Shown piece after piece: positions 1 through 8,421 of a stretch of 15,455 nucleotides of DNA. The stretch is taken from assembly GCA_903911805.1 (NCBI GenBank), contig CAIWET010000025.1:1-15455 (forward strand), written 5' to 3'. The stretch comes from an uncultured Ignavibacteria bacterium. GTDB lineage: Bacteria > Bacteroidota > Ignavibacteria > Kapaibacteriales > UBA2268. Positions within the stretch are counted from its first letter, which is position 1. The number at the start of each line of letters is the position of its first letter. The position numbers and the translations under genes are program-made. The notes below the pieces were generated by a model. The model worked only from the letters and a program-made list of their open reading frames with translations. It was not told the DNA's origin and did not search any database.

Positions 1-54
1 CTTTTTATAAATAATCATATACGAAATTAATTAAAAATCCTCTCTTTTCCTACT

Positions 55-1551
55 GTGGATTGTACTGGGGCAAGATCAGATTTTAAATATAATGATAAAT
101 ATGTTGATAAAGAAGATGCTTATAGACATTCAAAGTGGTTATCATTTATGAGTAAAAGATTAAAACTTGCCAAAAATTTACTTAAAGAAACTGGCGTAGT
201 TTTTATTTCAATTGATGATAATGAAGTTGCACAACTAAAAATACTTTGTGATGAAATATTTGGAGAAAACACATTTATTTCTCAATTGGTTGTTGTAAAT
301 AATATTGCTGGTAGAAGTGATAAAGAACATATAGCACAAGCCCATGAATATATTTTAATATATGAAAAAACAAATCAATTTAATTCAAATGGTCTTGAAC
401 TTAAAGACGAGCAATTAAAAGACTTTAAATATAATGATATAACTGGTAGGTATAGATTACAAGGTTTAAGAAAAAGAGGTTCTAATTCTCGCAGAGAAGA
501 TAGACCAAATTTATTTTATCCCATTTATTTTGATAAAACATCAAATAAAATATCTACTAAAGAGAATGAATTTTTTGATTGTCATATTATTATTCCTAAA
601 CTCTCAGATGGTTCTGATGGGAATTGGAGATGGAGTAAAGATACATTAGAAAAAAAGAAAGATTTTATTGAAGTTAAATTATCAAATAAAAAATTTGAAG
701 TTTTCGAGAAAGTATATTTGGAGTTAGACGGAATTAAAAAAACTACAAAAATGAAATCCTATCTAATTGATAGTAAATATACAACAGATTTTGCAACAAG
801 TAATTTTAAGAAAATAATAAATGATATTAGTTTTACTGCACCAAAGTCAGTTGAATTGATAAAGGATTTATTACTGATTTCAACAAATTCCGATTCCTTA
901 TTACTTGACTTTTTTGCTGGCTCAGGTACAACTTTACATGCTACTATGCAACTCAATTTAGAAGACGGTGGTTCAAGACAATGTATTCTTGTAACAAATA
1001 ATGAAAACAAAATTGCCGAAGAAATTTGTTATGAAAGGAATAAAAGAGTAATTAAAGGTTATTCTAATTCAAAAGGAGAAAAAGTTGAAGGCTTAAAAAA
1101 TAATAATTTTAGATATTATATAACTGATTTTGTTGGTAGAGATAAAACATCAAAGAACAAACGGAAACTGACAGAACTTGCTACAGATATGCTTTGTATA
1201 AAAGAAGACTGCTTTAATTCAATTACTAATGACCAATTGCAAATTACTAAAGGAATTATCAGACTTTTTGAAAATGACAACATTTATATGATGATTATTC
1301 TTGAAGAAGCCTTGATAGAAAATGCAGTTGAAATTATCAAGAATTTAGAGAAGCCAGTTAAAGTTTATATTTTTTCACCAGGTCAATATCCATTTACTGA
1401 TGATTTTGAGGAAGTATTAGATAAAGTTGAACTTTGCGCTTTACCAGAAGCAATTTATAAAGCATACAAAGCAATTTTACCAAAGAAGAAAGTGAATGAA
1501 TATGGTGAAAACATAGAAGATTCAGAAGAAATAGAATTGGAGGGGAAATAA
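55..1551 (+). CDS. mod: Type III-like DNA-methyltransferase (Mod), N-terminally truncated before its catalytic DPPY motif
   Basis: This is a beta-class amino-methyltransferase of the type III Mod kind, which transfers methyl from S-adenosylmethionine to adenine. The Mod hallmark RHSKWLSFM lies near residues 25-33, FISIDD near 50-55, and SAM-binding motif I DFFAGSGTT at 285-293. The C-terminal region is typical of Mod. In this class DPPY (motif IV) comes before motif I. Here the recognisable homology starts at TGAR..F.YND, which normally follows directly after DPPYN, but the preceding codons read T-V-D-C and an in-frame TAA sits at 28-30. Neither other plus-strand frame in bases 1-54 carries the missing part. 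The GTG at 55 is only the first possible start, not a convincing native one. The protein therefore lacks target-recognition and catalytic sequence, so it is probably a broken gene or a fragment at a rearrangement or contig junction. It is the first gene of the operon; res starts 1 base after its stop. Confidence 0.85.
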   Translation: MDCTGARSDFKYNDKYVDKEDAYRHSKWLSFMSKRLKLAKNLLKETGVVFISIDDNEVAQLKILCDEIFGENTFISQLVVVNNIAGRSDKEHIAQAHEYILIYEKTNQFNSNGLELKDEQLKDFKYNDITGRYRLQGLRKRGSNSRREDRPNLFYPIYFDKTSNKISTKENEFFDCHIIIPKLSDGSDGNWRWSKDTLEKKKDFIEVKLSNKKFEVFEKVYLELDGIKKTTKMKSYLIDSKYTTDFATSNFKKIINDISFTAPKSVELIKDLLLISTNSDSLLLDFFAGSGTTLHATMQLNLEDGGSRQCILVTNNENKIAEEICYERNKRVIKGYSNSKGEKVEGLKNNNFRYYITDFVGRDKTSKNKRKLTELATDMLCIKEDCFNSITNDQLQITKGIIRLFENDNIYMMIILEEALIENAVEIIKNLEKPVKVYIFSPGQYPFTDDFEEVLDKVELCALPEAIYKAYKAILPKKKVNEYGENIEDSEEIELEGK

Positions 1552-1552
1552 T

Positions 1553-3871
1553 ATGTTTGAATTAAAACCCTACCAAGAAAAAGCAGTAAGAACTTTAATT
1601 GAAGAAACTGATAGAATAGTAAAATCAAGAAAAAAGAGAACTAAACTTGTATTTAAAGCACCGACAGGGGCAGGAAAAACAATTGTAATGGCAGAATATT
1701 TGAATAAATTTGTTCAGGAAGCCCAAAATAAAATCGAATTGCCATATAAACAATTTGCATTCATTTGGATAGCGCCCAACCAACTTCACATTCAATCATA
1801 TCAAAAAATTAGAGATTACTTCAGTGAAATGAGAACTATACGTTCTATTCAATTTGAAGATATTAGCGACAATAGATTATTACCGAATGACATTCTTTTT
1901 CTTAACTGGCAGTCAATTTCAAGCGAAGATAATATTTTTGTCAGGGATAATGAACGAGATAAAACTTTATATCATTTCATTGATAATACCAGAGTGCATG
2001 ATACGGAAGTTATCGTAATTCTTGATGAAGCTCATTTATTTGCTTCAAAGGGAGATAAAGCCAATAAAGTTTTAGAAAAGTTAAATGCTATTATAGAAAT
2101 TGATGTTTCAGCAACACCACTTTTTCAAAGTGATAACAAAGTTGTAATTCACAGAGATGATGTTGTTGAAGACCAGATGATTAAAAAGGGTGTTAGTTTA
2201 AATCCTGATATTGAACCAGAGCAACAAACAACTCAAGAACTCGATTATTATTTACTTGATGAAGCATTGAAGAAAAGAAAATTATTAGCAGAAAAATATA
2301 AAGCAGAAGGCTCTAATATCAATCCACTTCTAATTATTCAATTGCCAAATGATTCAGCAAGTGAATCAGCTCTTGATAGAGATTACAAAGAAAAGTTAGT
2401 TGGAGCATTGAAAGAAAGAAGTATTACAACTGGTAACCATAAACTTGCAATTTGGCTTTCTAAAGAAAAAGAGAATCTTGAAAATATTGAAAAATTTGAT
2501 AATATTACAGAAGTATTGCTTTTCAAACAGGCTATTGCTTTAGGTTGGGACTGTCCAAGAGCTTCTGTGCTACTTATCTATAGAGAACTAAAACAAGAAA
2601 CTTTTACTATTCAGACCGTTGGTAGAATATTGAGAATGCCAGAACAGAAACATTATAATGATGATTCATTGAATGTTGGTTATGTTTATACAAACCTGAG
2701 CAGAGAAATAATCACAATCGTTAAGGATGATATGGATTATTTCTTAGAAAACAAGGCTTTAAGAATTCCTACATATCAACCACTAAACATTGAATCTTCT
2801 CATATCAATAGAAAAATTATTAGAAATCGTTTGAATTCTCAATTCAGAACAATGGCATTATTCAAAGCAGCCGAAAGAAAATTTGGGATTGAAATTTCTG
2901 AAGTAGATGTTTTCAATATGTATGCTCAGAACATTGAAAAAATGGAAGAATATGGCGTTGAAATGCACGTTGAAAAAATTCAAATACCAATTCCAAGAAA
3001 CATTGAAATTTCAGAAGTAAAGGAAGAAATTGTAAGAGTTGATAAAGAACATCAAGTCAAATTTGCTAAGACACAAAATGAACTAAGCATTTTATTCAAA
3101 CAATTTTGTTTACAGAATTGCGGTGAGTTTGCAAAATTTGATTCATTTCCAATTCTTGAATCAGCATTGATAAGTCTTTTTGAAGTGTATTTCAGTATTT
3201 TTGAAACTGACGCAATTAAAATAATGCTCTTTGAACAAAATCGACAAATTTTTGTTGATTTGATTAATGAAGCATATATTTATTATCGTAAGTTACTCGA
3301 AGATAAAGCAAAGAAAATATCAAGAAAAGTAGAAAAATATTCTTGGGAAGTACCTGAATTTAAGATATTCAATATTAACTATGGTAAATATGAAGCTCCT
3401 ACTCATGCAATGTTACCAACATATCTTTTCAAGAGAGAAGCAAATTTATTTGGAGATAGTAATGTAGAAATTGAATTTATTAATTATTTAGAAGCTAATA
3501 AGGCTCAAATTGAATGGTGGTATAGAAATGGCGATGAAGACAAATCAGATTTCTCAATTGACTATGTCAATACAAAAGAGATTACTTCTTTATTCTTTAT
3601 TGATTTTATCATTCTATTCAAAAATAAAACAATAGGTTTTTTTGATACAAAAGGAATTGGAAGTGACCAAGAAATGGTTGTGAAACATAATGCGCTAATT
3701 GATTATCTTGACTATTTAAAGATAAAAAAGAGAGAAGTTATTGGTGGAATTATTGTTAAAGAAAAAGGTTCATGGTGGTTTCCAACAGGTAAAATTGAAA
3801 ATAATCATGATATTAGCAACTGGCAAATATTTGATATTGTTAATATAGCAAATAAAAAAGGAGATTCATAA
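1553..3871 (+). CDS. res: Type III restriction endonuclease subunit Res: DEAH helicase with C-terminal PD-(D/E)xK nuclease
   Basis: This is an ATP-dependent DNA translocase and nuclease of the type III Res family, which normally complexes with Mod and cuts unmodified DNA. Superfamily 2 motifs are intact: Walker A APTGAGKT at residues 36-43, DEAH at 158-161, SATP at 186-189, and motif VI QTVGRILRM at 354-362. The C-terminal nuclease core is visible as D684-F-I and then D698-T-K700-G on consecutive strands, matching the D...(D/E)xK pattern. At 772 residues it is shorter than many Res proteins. The ATG follows GGAGGGG (1539-1545) at 7 bases spacing and sits 1 base past the mod stop, which indicates translational coupling. 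All visible catalytic residues are present, so the enzyme looks intact although its partner Mod is truncated. Confidence 0.93.
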   Translation: MFELKPYQEKAVRTLIEETDRIVKSRKKRTKLVFKAPTGAGKTIVMAEYLNKFVQEAQNKIELPYKQFAFIWIAPNQLHIQSYQKIRDYFSEMRTIRSIQFEDISDNRLLPNDILFLNWQSISSEDNIFVRDNERDKTLYHFIDNTRVHDTEVIVILDEAHLFASKGDKANKVLEKLNAIIEIDVSATPLFQSDNKVVIHRDDVVEDQMIKKGVSLNPDIEPEQQTTQELDYYLLDEALKKRKLLAEKYKAEGSNINPLLIIQLPNDSASESALDRDYKEKLVGALKERSITTGNHKLAIWLSKEKENLENIEKFDNITEVLLFKQAIALGWDCPRASVLLIYRELKQETFTIQTVGRILRMPEQKHYNDDSLNVGYVYTNLSREIITIVKDDMDYFLENKALRIPTYQPLNIESSHINRKIIRNRLNSQFRTMALFKAAERKFGIEISEVDVFNMYAQNIEKMEEYGVEMHVEKIQIPIPRNIEISEVKEEIVRVDKEHQVKFAKTQNELSILFKQFCLQNCGEFAKFDSFPILESALISLFEVYFSIFETDAIKIMLFEQNRQIFVDLINEAYIYYRKLLEDKAKKISRKVEKYSWEVPEFKIFNINYGKYEAPTHAMLPTYLFKREANLFGDSNVEIEFINYLEANKAQIEWWYRNGDEDKSDFSIDYVNTKEITSLFFIDFIILFKNKTIGFFDTKGIGSDQEMVVKHNALIDYLDYLKIKKREVIGGIIVKEKGSWWFPTGKIENNHDISNWQIFDIVNIANKKGDS

Positions 3872-4083
3872 TGGCACTTAAAGGTTTGGACTCGACATTT
3901 GTTCATCATGGAATAAGAAATGATGATTTGCAAATACTTGAGACTATTGCTCAACAATATGAAATTGATGGTGAATGGTTGAAAAGTCTTTTACAGGCAT
4001 TTCATGATAAAAAGACAAAGAATCCAGAGATTGATGATAAGGAAATCTCAAAATTAATTGAAGAATATTTGAATAAACTATAA
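3871..4083 (+). CDS. 70-residue small protein of a DNA modification/restriction operon
   Basis: This is a small, soluble, mostly helical, charged protein with no signal peptide, membrane segment or catalytic motif. Its start overlaps the res stop by one base (TAATG) and is preceded by a strong AAGGAG ribosome binding site at 3858-3863, so it is a genuine, translationally coupled gene. The sequence has two apparent halves: an N-terminal part (residues 1-45) with the IRNDDLQILE segment, and a C-terminal helix rich in Lys, Asp and Glu. Small proteins of about this size recur beside DndD-like ATPases in DNA-modification loci, and I think this belongs to that group, but that is from memory. A role as an adaptor between the Res and DndD-like proteins is inference only. 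Confidence 0.75.
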   Translation: MALKGLDSTFVHHGIRNDDLQILETIAQQYEIDGEWLKSLLQAFHDKKTKNPEIDDKEISKLIEEYLNKL

Positions 4084-4102
4084 ATCAAAGTGGTTGGCAG
4101 TT

Positions 4103-6100
4103 ATGATTATTAAAAAAATAAAAGCAGAGAATTTCAAAACATATCTGAAATTAGATTTGAATTTAGAGCCAGACCAAGACAGACCAATAATATTAATTGG
4201 TGGTCAAAATGGTGGTGGCAAAACAAGTTTATTTGAAGCAATATACGGGGCTCTATACGGATTAGAAGTAAATAGTCAAGATAAATTTAATCAATTGTTT
4301 AATGCTGGGAATAAGTCTTTTGAAGATAGACAAATCCTATTAGAAGTAAATTTTAGCGGAAAAGTATTAAATGAACTCCAAAACTATGTTCTTACCAGAA
4401 CTTATAAATTAAATGAATCTGGTCAACCCATAGAAATGGTTAAATTAAATATGAACGGTAATATTTTCAATTACAGTTCTGCTGAACCAAGTAAAACCAG
4501 AACTAAAGCTGAAAATGATGTTAATAAAATAATACGAGCAAATTTACCAAAAGAGCTCAGTCATTATTTTCTATTTGATGCTATGCAGTCAGGAGCTTTA
4601 TTAAAAGAAGACCAACTCGGAAAAGTTATCAAGGAGAATATTGAAAATGTAATGGGGTTCAATAAGTATATTCAGTTAGCAAAGTGTTCTGGAGATTTGT
4701 ACGAATCATTTACTGCTCAGAGAATAAAAGCCGAAAAAGAAAGAACAGAATATTTGGGATTAGTTGAATTGAAAAAGACCAAAGAAAATGAACTTCAATC
4801 TAAAGAATCTATCTTAAAAGATATTGAACATTATTTGATGAATAATAAAGAAGATTATGAACAATTGAAATCTGGTCTAAATCAGGAAACAAGTTTAAAA
4901 TCAAGAATACAACAAATCAAAAATGATATTGAATCCTATAACAAGAAACAAAGAGTTTATAGAGAAGAAATTGAAACATTTGTAAGAAATCTTGAATTGA
5001 ATATCGGCTTACCAAAACTTGCTGAAGCATTCAATACTGAAATTGATAATATTTTGAAAATCAAACAAGAATTAGAAACTACTTCAGGAAAAATACCTAC
5101 AAAAGAACAAACAGAGCAAATAGTTATTGAGGCTATATCATTTTTAAAGAGCAAACAACTTGTTAAAAAAGAAGTGATTATAAATGAAATCGTTGATTTT
5201 GTAATGAAAGATTACAAAGTCAATGAATTAGAAGAAGAACTAAGTTTATTTGAAGCAAATGAACTCAAATCAATTGAAACTTTAATCACTTCCCAATATG
5301 CAAATCAATTCCCATTTCTATTTGCAGAACAAAATGACCTAAATAATTATTTAACTCAATTGAATAAGAATAAGAAGTTTATTGAAGATTATGAAAAACA
5401 GATTACTGGTAAAGACTTTTCACTAATAAAAAGTTATGAAGAAAAAGCCGATGAAATATCAAGTCTAAAGAATACAATTACTGCTATCAAAGAAGAAATA
5501 AAAAAAATAGAAACAAAACTCTACCAATTTGATATTACAAAAGAGACCGAGCCAGACCCAAGATATGAATTAGTAAAAAAATTAAAACCATTCTTCTTAG
5601 ATAGTGTAAAGCAACTACTAAGCGCAAAGAGAAAACAAATTGAGCAGACTTTGCTCAAAGATTTGAATATTAATCTTATTCCATATAAAGACTTCATTAC
5701 TAAAGTTGAACTTGGTGATGATTTGAAAGAATTTTCTTTTAAAATATTCCATAAAAGTGGTAATGAAATTTCTCTAAATCAACTCAATACTGCTTCAAAA
5801 CAAATGGTAGTTCAATGTTTATTGAAGGCTCTTCATCAATTTGGTGATTATGACCCACCAGTTATGATTGATACTGTAATGGGTGTTCTTGATGAACAAA
5901 GTCGTGAAACAGTTCTTGAGAATTATTTTCCTGAATTATCTCATCAAACTATTTTATTGAGTTCTGATTCTGAAATAAGAGTAAATAAGGATTTAGAAAA
6001 AATATATCCATTTATCTCTAAAGGTTACACACTCAAAAGAGATGCTGAATTGCAAAAGACTGACGTAATTAATGGATATTTTGGGGAGGAAATAGTATAA
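4103..6100 (+). CDS. DndD-like SMC/RecN-type ABC ATPase with long coiled coil
   Basis: The layout is ABC-ATPase head, coiled coil, ABC-ATPase head, as in DndD and Rad50/SMC-like proteins. Counting from the ATG at 4103, the N-terminal strand MIIKKIKAENF leads into Walker A GQNGGGKT at residues 34-41. A DndD-like YFLFDA segment follows near residue 155, then a charged helical/coiled-coil region from roughly 190 to 520. The C-terminal lobe has a degenerate signature (LNTASKQM), Walker B ending in D590 (VMID) and a D-loop LDEQSRE beginning near 596. No CxxC zinc hook is seen in the coiled coil. In phosphorothioation loci DndD couples ATP hydrolysis to the DNA-modifying complex, but no DndA/B/C partner occurs here, so DNA binding or sensing for the Mod-Res pair is inferred. 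A TTG at 4094 is an alternative start; I prefer the ATG because the family's first strand begins there. Confidence 0.88.
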   Translation: MIIKKIKAENFKTYLKLDLNLEPDQDRPIILIGGQNGGGKTSLFEAIYGALYGLEVNSQDKFNQLFNAGNKSFEDRQILLEVNFSGKVLNELQNYVLTRTYKLNESGQPIEMVKLNMNGNIFNYSSAEPSKTRTKAENDVNKIIRANLPKELSHYFLFDAMQSGALLKEDQLGKVIKENIENVMGFNKYIQLAKCSGDLYESFTAQRIKAEKERTEYLGLVELKKTKENELQSKESILKDIEHYLMNNKEDYEQLKSGLNQETSLKSRIQQIKNDIESYNKKQRVYREEIETFVRNLELNIGLPKLAEAFNTEIDNILKIKQELETTSGKIPTKEQTEQIVIEAISFLKSKQLVKKEVIINEIVDFVMKDYKVNELEEELSLFEANELKSIETLITSQYANQFPFLFAEQNDLNNYLTQLNKNKKFIEDYEKQITGKDFSLIKSYEEKADEISSLKNTITAIKEEIKKIETKLYQFDITKETEPDPRYELVKKLKPFFLDSVKQLLSAKRKQIEQTLLKDLNINLIPYKDFITKVELGDDLKEFSFKIFHKSGNEISLNQLNTASKQMVVQCLLKALHQFGDYDPPVMIDTVMGVLDEQSRETVLENYFPELSHQTILLSSDSEIRVNKDLEKIYPFISKGYTLKRDAELQKTDVINGYFGEEIV

Positions 6101-7695
6101 TGGAAGCTATAAAATTAGTAAATATCAGGACAGCAGAAGAATTACAACCCTTAACAGCAAACTTGAAAACGCTTATTGAAGAAAAGATAAACTTGAAAGA
6201 GTATTCAGGAGATATTAAACCTGCAATAGTTTCAAACAATCTTATGCAGAGACTATCACTTATGGCTGGTCTTTATCAAGAAATGGACAGAAATATTAAT
6301 AGTATTGAAGAAATTAAACTAACTGCAAGTTCTCACTTTCATGATACTGTTTTTACCAGAAATAACTTATCAAATCTCTGGTCTTCATTGTTGAAAATTC
6401 GTTATCAAAATTTAGAAATAGACTGGAATAATATTCCATTAAAGAGTAAGATTATCAACTTTGAGTTAATTCAAGGTGCAAAATTCTTATTAACTGATAA
6501 TAATTTAGATGAGTGGTTACAAAACTCAACTTCAAAGACTAAGAACATTCTATCTGGTGGAAAAATACCATTGATAAACTTACTTATTGGCAAATTTGAA
6601 GATGAAATTCCCGCTTATTTAAATATCAATGGTCTTGATATACCAAATACTCAAATATTAATTTCTGGTAGCACTGGTTCAGGAAAAACAAATTTACTGG
6701 CAGTTTTATTAAATCAAATCCGAGAAAGTACAATAGAATCATCATACCCAGTAAATTTCTTATTATTTGATTATAAAGGTGAGTTCTCAGACCCAGCTAA
6801 TAGAAACTGGCTATCTTTATTTGATATTGATAGTAATAGTATTCTTGACCCAATTCTACAGCCACTTCCTTTTGCACCATTTAAAGATTTTATGGGCAAA
6901 TCCCAAAATGAAATAAATTTGTATGCAACAGAATTGAGTAATGCTTTATTATCAATTGATAGAGCTACGATAAGTGCAAATATGTCAAACAGACTTTCAG
7001 AAGCTGTGATAAACAGTTATGAAATAACTGGTCAAAGACCGATTGATTTTCAAATGATATTTGATGAATATGTAAAGTTACAATCATCAAAAGAAGCCGA
7101 AAAAATGGATTCTGTTAAATCTTTATTAAGTCAATTGATAAGAAGTAATTTGTTTTCAAATGAGAATGAAGCTGACCTTATACTAAACAGTCTAATAATT
7201 AAACTTGATAGTTTCCCTAAAGATGGGGCTTTAGCAAAAGCAATAGTTTATTTCACTATTTCAGCATTGAATAACCTTTATGAAAAATTGCCAGCCCAAC
7301 AAAAAAGTGATGAATGTGTTCAAATAAGACATTTTACTGTTATTGATGAAGCTCATTATATGCTTGATTTTGATAATAGACCATTGAGAAATTTAGTAGC
7401 AGTTGGCAGAAATAAAGGATTGAGTTTAATTCTTGCAACTCAAAACATGGAAGCATATAAAAGTGAATATTTCGATTTCTACGCTAACGCTCAGTACCCA
7501 TTGATTATGAAACAACAGACTTTCAATGATAAAATAATAAAGGACTTGTTCGGAGTATCAGGCAATGAGTTTCAAGAAATTAAAAATGAAGTTGGTAATT
7601 TACGAAAAGGGGAAGTCATTCTGAAGAATCCTACTGCTTCAGTTCTTGGTATGGGTAAGAAGTTTAAAAAGATTATGGTAAGTCATATAATTTAG
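6100..7695 (+). CDS. HerA/FtsK-like ATP-binding protein (predicted hexameric DNA-translocating ATPase)
   Basis: This is a RecA-fold P-loop ATPase of the HerA/FtsK type. Walker A is G190-S-T-G-S-G-K-T197, Walker B is VIDEAH with D416 and E417, followed by the GRNKGLSLILATQN segment expected of HerA-type sensor strands. The N-terminal ~170 residues are not a standard HerA barrel; they are helical, with a segment near 44-62 (SNNLMQRLSLMAGLYQEM) that weakly recalls DndE-type helices. The start overlaps the preceding stop by one base (TAATG) behind GGGGAGGA at 6083-6090. HerA family members form hexameric rings that pump DNA, and related ATPases such as DndH/DptH serve phosphorothioate restriction. 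No NurA nuclease is encoded beside it; the likely nuclease partner is Res. Family assignment is firm, cellular role inferred. Confidence 0.87.
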   Translation: MEAIKLVNIRTAEELQPLTANLKTLIEEKINLKEYSGDIKPAIVSNNLMQRLSLMAGLYQEMDRNINSIEEIKLTASSHFHDTVFTRNNLSNLWSSLLKIRYQNLEIDWNNIPLKSKIINFELIQGAKFLLTDNNLDEWLQNSTSKTKNILSGGKIPLINLLIGKFEDEIPAYLNINGLDIPNTQILISGSTGSGKTNLLAVLLNQIRESTIESSYPVNFLLFDYKGEFSDPANRNWLSLFDIDSNSILDPILQPLPFAPFKDFMGKSQNEINLYATELSNALLSIDRATISANMSNRLSEAVINSYEITGQRPIDFQMIFDEYVKLQSSKEAEKMDSVKSLLSQLIRSNLFSNENEADLILNSLIIKLDSFPKDGALAKAIVYFTISALNNLYEKLPAQQKSDECVQIRHFTVIDEAHYMLDFDNRPLRNLVAVGRNKGLSLILATQNMEAYKSEYFDFYANAQYPLIMKQQTFNDKIIKDLFGVSGNEFQEIKNEVGNLRKGEVILKNPTASVLGMGKKFKKIMVSHII

Positions 7696-7701
7696 GAAAT
7701 T

Positions 7702-7710
7702 AGGAGGAGA
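7702..7710 (+). promoter_or_regulatory. Strong ribosome binding site fixing the start of the Ntn-hydrolase gene
   Basis: AGGAGGAGA ends 3 bases before the ATG at 7714, with its AGGAGG core ending 6 bases before it. It is one of the best Shine-Dalgarno matches in the window and fixes the start codon, which matters because the second codon supplies the predicted catalytic threonine. Confidence 0.75.
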
Positions 7711-7713
7711 ATT

Positions 7714-8409
7714 ATGACATATATTGTAGCTGGTAAAACAAAAGATAATACTTTCTTAATGGCTGATTGTATTGTAACTAATTCAATTATGAAAAGAAAT
7801 ACTTTTAGAGACAAAGTCATTAAGCTTGATTCTTCAGAGAATGAAACATATTTTACATTATGTGGCAATCCTTTTATTGAAAATTGTATAAGAACTCTGG
7901 ATTTGTGGTTTAATTTGACAAATAGGACTAATGATTTCATAAATGGAGAAACAAGCTTTAACTCTTTAGTTGAAATTATTGGTAAAACACTCAATTCCTA
8001 CAAAGGAGAGCCATTTTATTTAAAAGAAAATAGATTGTTTTTTATAGATAAAAACGATGTAGTTTATTATGATTTGAAATTTAGTAATAGTAATATATTG
8101 ATAAAAAAACCAGAAAAGAACATTCTTTTTGATAATTATGACATCGATTCTAATTTACTTTCTCAATCAGAACCGTTTTATTTAAATAATGATACCATTG
8201 AGATTTATTGTCAAAAATGTTTAGAGCACTCATTAAAATTAAGTAAAAAAGATTATGAGTTTAAAAATAGATTTACGTTTATTAATTTCTTTAATAATGA
8301 TATTATTTACAAATATCCTTATAAACGGATATCCGACATAATCGCCGATTTCAATGAAATTGAGTATTCCAAAATTGATGATGAGGATTTTATTTGGAAT
8401 TTACCATAA
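7714..8409 (+). CDS. Proteasome beta/HslV-like Ntn-hydrolase (predicted N-terminal threonine peptidase)
   Basis: The protein begins Met-Thr-Tyr-Ile-Val-Ala-Gly-Lys-Thr-Lys-Asp. Methionine aminopeptidase removes Met before Thr, exposing Thr1 without a propeptide, as in HslV. Numbered from that Thr, Asp17 (LMAD) and Lys33 (FRDK-VIKL) fall exactly where the proteasome/HslV catalytic Thr1-Asp17-Lys33 set lies, and a Cys-Gly at 49-50 (TLCGN) fits the oxyanion glycine (Gly47) with a short insertion. A later segment, RLFFIDKNDVVYYDL (near residue 107-121), resembles the strand pair LYLIDPSGSYYE of proteasome beta subunits. The GSG-type motif of canonical subunits is not visible and the last third is divergent. 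It lies 18 bases after the HerA-like gene, within the operon. Fold and nucleophile are inferred from these residues; the substrate is unknown. It could also be an inactive ring-forming relative. Confidence 0.75.
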   Translation: MTYIVAGKTKDNTFLMADCIVTNSIMKRNTFRDKVIKLDSSENETYFTLCGNPFIENCIRTLDLWFNLTNRTNDFINGETSFNSLVEIIGKTLNSYKGEPFYLKENRLFFIDKNDVVYYDLKFSNSNILIKKPEKNILFDNYDIDSNLLSQSEPFYLNNDTIEIYCQKCLEHSLKLSKKDYEFKNRFTFINFFNNDIIYKYPYKRISDIIADFNEIEYSKIDDEDFIWNLP

Positions 8410-8421
8410 ATTAGATTCTAA

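Noticed and set aside
4094..4102. TTG start for the DndD-like gene
   Set aside because: The ATG at 4103 gives the expected MIIKKI first strand of the family and has no weaker upstream signal than the TTG.
6100..7695. Complete Dnd phosphorothioation system
   Set aside because: Only DndD-like and HerA-like ATPases are present. No cysteine desulfurase (DndA), DndB or PAPS-reductase-like DndC is encoded, and the modification gene present is a methyltransferase.
7692..7994. Minus-strand open frame over the Ntn-hydrolase gene
   Set aside because: It is a shadow of the plus-strand gene, which has a strong ribosome binding site and a recognisable N-terminal motif; the minus frame has neither.
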